DNA of 64,000 nucleotides from Phycisphaerales bacterium (lineage in GTDB: Bacteria > Planctomycetota > Phycisphaerae > Phycisphaerales > UBA1924). Positions 60,337 to 64,000 of this stretch are shown piece after piece. The stretch covers positions 248,001 to 312,000 of the forward strand of contig JASBRY010000008.1 in NCBI GenBank assembly GCA_030149165.1, read 5' to 3'. A program made the position numbers and the translations under genes. The notes beneath the pieces are model-generated. The model was not told where the DNA came from. It did no database searches and saw only the letters and a program-made list of their open reading frames with translations. The first letter of the stretch is position 1. Each line of letters begins with the position of its first letter.

Positions 60337-63222
60337 GTGAAAACGCTCTACCTCATCGATGGATTCGCTCAGTTCTTCCGCGCTTATCACGCGATCCGCA
60401 CGCCGATGTCATCGCCCGTCACTGGTGAACCCACCAACATGACCTACGGCTTCGTCGGGATGCTCCTCAAACTCCTCCGTAACGACGGCAAGCACCTCAA
60501 AGACGACGGCGCTGTCAGCTACCTCGCCGTCGCGCTCGATGTTGGAGGGGACAAGGGGACCTTCCGCAGCGAGCTGTATCCGGAGTACAAAGCGAACCGC
60601 GATGAGCCGCCGGAGGACCTTCGCCCGCAGGTTGATCGTGCACTCGCGCTGCTTGAAGAGATCGGCGTGCCGGTCATCGGATGTGCCGGATACGAGGCGG
60701 ACGATATTCTCGCGACGATCGCGACGGACTTTTCAAGCAAGCACCCCGACATTCGCGTCCGGATCATCAGTAAGGACAAAGACCTCAAGCAACTGCTCGG
60801 AGAAGGCGCCCCTCCAACAGAGATGTATGACCTGCATAAGGACGAGCTCATCACCGAAGCGGACCTCATGGAAGAGCTTGGACTTCGTCCCGAGCAGGTC
60901 ATTGATCTGCTTACGCTGATGGGTGATACCTCCGACAACATCCCAGGCGTCATGGGCATCGGGATCAAAACCGCCGCCAAACTGCTCGTCGAGCACGGCG
61001 ACTTGGACTCGATCCTCGCCGCCGCCGATGAGGGGACGATCAAAGGCAAACGCCGCGAGAACCTGATCGCGAGCAAGGACCACCTCCCGCTGAGCAAGGA
61101 CCTCGTCACCCTGCGCCACGATGTCCCGATCGTCTTGGATCTCAACGATGCAGCCGTCGAGTCGATCGCGCTCGACAAGCTCATCCCGATCTGCAAGGAG
61201 CTCGGATTCAACCGCTACCAGGACGACCTCAAAAAGATGATTGTCGGCGAGGAGGATGCGAAAGACACCAAATCCAAGAAAGCCGCCGCTCCTGCATTCG
61301 GATCATTGTTCGACCAAGCAGAGGACGCCACCGCTGCTCAAGGCGAATACATCACCGTCCGCACCAAGAAGGACCTGAACGCGATGCTCAAAGCGTTCAA
61401 GGGCGCGCCGCTGCTCGCTGTAGATACTGAGACGACGCACATCCGTCCGATGCGTGCGAAGATCGCGGGAATCTCGATATCACACAAAGAAGGCGTTGGG
61501 TACTACATCCCCTGCCTCGCTCCGGAAGGCGAGAAGCACCTCGACACCGAGACCGTCATCGAATCGCTCAAGCCGATCCTCGAAGATGCTTCGATCGCCA
61601 AAGTCGGACACAACCTCAAGTACGATCTGACTGTCTTCCGCAATGCTGGGATCGAGCTGCGTGGTCATCAGCCCACCAAAACGCATCCCGATGCGGGCGA
61701 CACGATGGTTGCAAGCTTCATCCTCGATGCGTCGCGTTCCAGTCACTCGATGGACAACCTCGCGCTGGCACTTTTGAATCGCACGAACATCTCCATCAAA
61801 GACCTCATCGGCACAGGGAAGAACCAGCGCACCTTCGATCAGGTCCCGCTCGATCAAGCGGGTCCATATGCCGCGGAAGACGCGGATGTGACACTCCAGC
61901 TCGATCATGTGCTCTACAAGGACCTCGCGAAGGAACCCTCGCTCGTCAAGCTGTATCAAGAGCTCGAGATGCCGCTGGTCGATGTCCTCGCAACCCTCGA
62001 ACGCAACGGCGTCATCGTCGATCGAGATGAACTGGGTCGACAAGAAGCACGCCTCCAGTCCCGAATCGACGAACTCATCGAAGAAATCAACACGCACGCG
62101 AAGGAAAGCATCGGATACACCTTCGATCTCAACAGCCCCAAGCAGCTCTCCGCGGCCCTCTTCAACAAGGAAGACGACGAACCCGAGGGTCTGGGGATCA
62201 AACCCATCAAGAAAACCAAGACCGGCTACTCGACTGATGCAGAGGTCCTCGAAAAACTCGCCGCGGATCCGGAGATCGAAACACCGATCCCGACGCTAAT
62301 CCTCGAATACCGTCAGCTCACGAAACTCGTCTCGACCTACCTCAAAGCGCTCGCCGACGAAATCCATCCCGAGACCGGTCGCATCCACGCGAGTTTCCAC
62401 CAGACCGTTGCATCGACAGGCCGATTGAGTTCGTCGGACCCCAACCTCCAGAACATCCCGATCCGCTCCGACATCGGACGCGAGATCCGCAAAGCGTTCG
62501 TCGCGCCCAAAAACCATCAGCTCATCACGGCGGACTACTCGCAGATCGAACTCCGCATCCTTGCCCACTTATCTGAGGACCCCGCGCTCATCGCCGCGTT
62601 TGAAGCGGGTGAGGACATCCACCAAGCCGTCGCGGCGCAAATCAACGACATCCCGCTCGACGAGGTCACCAAAGAACAACGATCCGGCGCCAAAATGGTC
62701 AACTTCGGGATCGTCTACGGCGTCACCCCCTGGGGACTGGCGCGACGACTCAAAGTCTCCAACGCGGAAGCAACGCAGATCATCGACGACTACAAAGCGA
62801 AGTTCGCCAACATCACCTCATTCCTCGACGAGTGCGTCGCGTTCGCTAAATCCCACGGTTATGTCGAAACGATGATGGGACGACGCCGACCGATCCACGA
62901 GATCGACGCGCGCAATCCGCAGCGCCGAGCACTCGCCGAGCGCGTCGCGATTAACTCTGTGGTGCAGGGGTCGGCCGCGGATCTGATCAAGATCGCGATG
63001 ATCGACCTGCATCGGGACATCACGAGCACCAAAAGCGGCTCCGACCTCGACGGCACTAAGATGATCCTCCAGATCCACGACGAACTGGTCTTCGAGGTCC
63101 CCGATGCCTGCGTGGACGCGGTCATGCCTATCGTGACGAAACGGATGGAGAGTGCGATGGACCTAAAGGTTCCGCTCAAGGTCGATGCCCAGGTCTCGAA
63201 AGACTGGTTCGGCGGGAAATAG
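60337..63222 (+). CDS. polA: DNA polymerase I
   Basis: This 961-residue enzyme fills gaps and removes primers. The 5'-3' nuclease is at about 1-290. The 3'-5' exonuclease retains VDTETT, GHNLKYDLTVF and YAAEDAD, so proofreading should work. The polymerase has DYSQIELRILAHL, KMVNFGIVYG and QIHDELVFEV. The start is GTG 60337 (KTLYLIDGFAQFFRAY follows), chosen from the -10 spacing and the conserved N-terminus; the frame back to 60259 adds 26 unsupported residues. prmC follows 35 bp later. Confidence 0.95.
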   Translation: MKTLYLIDGFAQFFRAYHAIRTPMSSPVTGEPTNMTYGFVGMLLKLLRNDGKHLKDDGAVSYLAVALDVGGDKGTFRSELYPEYKANRDEPPEDLRPQVDRALALLEEIGVPVIGCAGYEADDILATIATDFSSKHPDIRVRIISKDKDLKQLLGEGAPPTEMYDLHKDELITEADLMEELGLRPEQVIDLLTLMGDTSDNIPGVMGIGIKTAAKLLVEHGDLDSILAAADEGTIKGKRRENLIASKDHLPLSKDLVTLRHDVPIVLDLNDAAVESIALDKLIPICKELGFNRYQDDLKKMIVGEEDAKDTKSKKAAAPAFGSLFDQAEDATAAQGEYITVRTKKDLNAMLKAFKGAPLLAVDTETTHIRPMRAKIAGISISHKEGVGYYIPCLAPEGEKHLDTETVIESLKPILEDASIAKVGHNLKYDLTVFRNAGIELRGHQPTKTHPDAGDTMVASFILDASRSSHSMDNLALALLNRTNISIKDLIGTGKNQRTFDQVPLDQAGPYAAEDADVTLQLDHVLYKDLAKEPSLVKLYQELEMPLVDVLATLERNGVIVDRDELGRQEARLQSRIDELIEEINTHAKESIGYTFDLNSPKQLSAALFNKEDDEPEGLGIKPIKKTKTGYSTDAEVLEKLAADPEIETPIPTLILEYRQLTKLVSTYLKALADEIHPETGRIHASFHQTVASTGRLSSSDPNLQNIPIRSDIGREIRKAFVAPKNHQLITADYSQIELRILAHLSEDPALIAAFEAGEDIHQAVAAQINDIPLDEVTKEQRSGAKMVNFGIVYGVTPWGLARRLKVSNAEATQIIDDYKAKFANITSFLDECVAFAKSHGYVETMMGRRRPIHEIDARNPQRRALAERVAINSVVQGSAADLIKIAMIDLHRDITSTKSGSDLDGTKMILQIHDELVFEVPDACVDAVMPIVTKRMESAMDLKVPLKVDAQVSKDWFGGK

Positions 63223-63245
63223 CTTCGGATCTGACTCAGATCGGA

Positions 63246-63251
63246 TACACT
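63246..63251 (+). promoter_or_regulatory. -10 box of predicted leaderless prmC promoter
   Basis: TACACT lies six bases before the GTG at 63258, with no Shine-Dalgarno sequence. Confidence 0.5.
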
Positions 63252-63257
63252 AGAGCC

Positions 63258-64000
63258 GTGCCGCCAACGACCAATCAATCTTGGACTTCTCGCGATCTGC
63301 TTGGTTGGATGACCAAAGCGTTCGAATCCAAGGACCTGGACTCACCGCGCCGGATGGCGGAGATGCTGCTGGCGCATGTGCTCGGGACCGAGCGTTTGAA
63401 GCTGTACATGGACCCCGATCGTCCCGCGTCTCCGCTTGAACGCGACCAACTCCGCGACCTCGTGAAACGCGCGATGGAACACGAACCGATCCAGTACCTC
63501 ATCGGCGAGGAATCTTTCTTTGGGATGACATTCAAAGTCGATCGCCGTGTGCTCATCCCGCGACCCTCGACGCAGACGATCGTTGAGGAGGTCCTCCAGC
63601 ACGCGCGGAAGAATCCGAGCGACAACTCGCTGCGAGATTCGGACGCTGGGCGCGGGATCATGATCGCGGATGTGTGCACTGGAAGCGGATGCATCGCCGC
63701 GGTTCTTGCAAAGAACCTCCCAGGATCGCGCGTTGTTGCTTCGGATATCTCAACTGAGGCGCTCGCGTGCGCTAAAGAAAACATCGCGATGCACAAACTG
63801 ACTGATCGTGTTGAGCTGGTCCAAGGGAACCTGCTCGAACCGATCGAGAATCATCCCGTCGCGGGAAACGCGGGATCGCTCCGATACATCGTGAGCAATC
63901 CGCCGTATATCCCTGATGACGAATGGGACGCCGTCGAACCCAATGTCAAAGACCACGAACCCACGATGGCGCTGCGTGCAAACGACGACGGCATGGAGTT
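63258..64000 (+). CDS. prmC: Release factor glutamine methyltransferase PrmC (5' part)
   Basis: The gene runs off the window; 247 codons are visible. It methylates the GGQ glutamine of release factors. Seen are EPIQYLIGEESFFGMTFKVDRRVLIPRPST, the SAM motif DVCTGSGCIAAVLAK, and the NPPY catalytic motif. The GTG start is inferred from position and family N-terminus. The open frame continues to the window end without a stop. Confidence 0.92.
   Translation, partial: MPPTTNQSWTSRDLLGWMTKAFESKDLDSPRRMAEMLLAHVLGTERLKLYMDPDRPASPLERDQLRDLVKRAMEHEPIQYLIGEESFFGMTFKVDRRVLIPRPSTQTIVEEVLQHARKNPSDNSLRDSDAGRGIMIADVCTGSGCIAAVLAKNLPGSRVVASDISTEALACAKENIAMHKLTDRVELVQGNLLEPIENHPVAGNAGSLRYIVSNPPYIPDDEWDAVEPNVKDHEPTMALRANDDGME

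Overview
The window is a dense, almost purely chromosomal stretch of about 59 protein genes. I see no tRNA, rRNA, CRISPR array, transposase or prophage. It looks like a planctomycete, most likely class Phycisphaerae. The clues are a GC-moderate genome with strong third-position G/C, a sigma-70 family factor paired with a membrane Ser/Thr kinase, a secreted protease with a PEP-CTERM-like tail, and a VWA/amidotransferase-like membrane protein. Further clues are a DUF1844 protein, a CPxC/CPEC zinc-ribbon membrane protein, a very large FliD, and B. subtilis-type sdhCAB. The assignment is inferred from gene content, not from a marker gene.

Layout. 0-9 kb: thioesterase, purN, an HscB-like J protein, an amino-acid racemase, a membrane alpha/beta hydrolase with a site-2 protease (rseP), a small envelope redox group (single-Cys thioredoxin-like, DsbD-N-like, Cys-less rhodanese lipoprotein), deoC, and a PilZ-J-domain fusion. 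9-13.7 kb: aldehyde dehydrogenase, GNAT acetyltransferase and a half-length aldehyde dehydrogenase, then two membrane proteins. 14-17.5 kb: fliD and fliS. 17.5-23 kb: holB, a secreted trypsin-like protease, alaS. 22.7-26.4 kb: F0 genes of ATP synthase plus delta, closed by an intrinsic terminator with no F1 alpha/gamma/beta/epsilon. 26.4-33.8 kb: pgk with a coupled mini-kinase, mutL, a HIT protein, birA and nadC, fabI. 33.8-38.3 kb: sdhCAB and DUF1844. 38.3-43.4 kb: parvulin-type lipoprotein, yraN, an orphan histidine kinase, miaB. 43.4-52.8 kb: VWA/GATase protein with a Q/E-rich partner, trpD, Ser/Thr kinase and sigma factor. 53-60.3 kb: coiled-coil protein, two tandem DUF3465 proteins, mreBCD, a GlmU-like acyl/sugar transferase, and two small genes flanking an inverted-repeat element. 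60.3-64 kb: polA and the start of prmC.

The most striking architectural signal is the promoters. At least eleven genes have a TANNNT box (TAGAAT, TATGCT, TACGAT and so on) exactly 5 or 6 bases before the ATG or GTG and no Shine-Dalgarno sequence, which predicts leaderless mRNAs. Several lie back-to-back in divergent gaps of 38-57 bp. Genes inside operons, or with leaders, instead carry AAAGGA or GGAG-type ribosome sites. Convergent neighbours nearly always abut or overlap at their stop codons without a terminator hairpin. Start codons given here were re-chosen using these signals and often differ from the longest possible reading frame.
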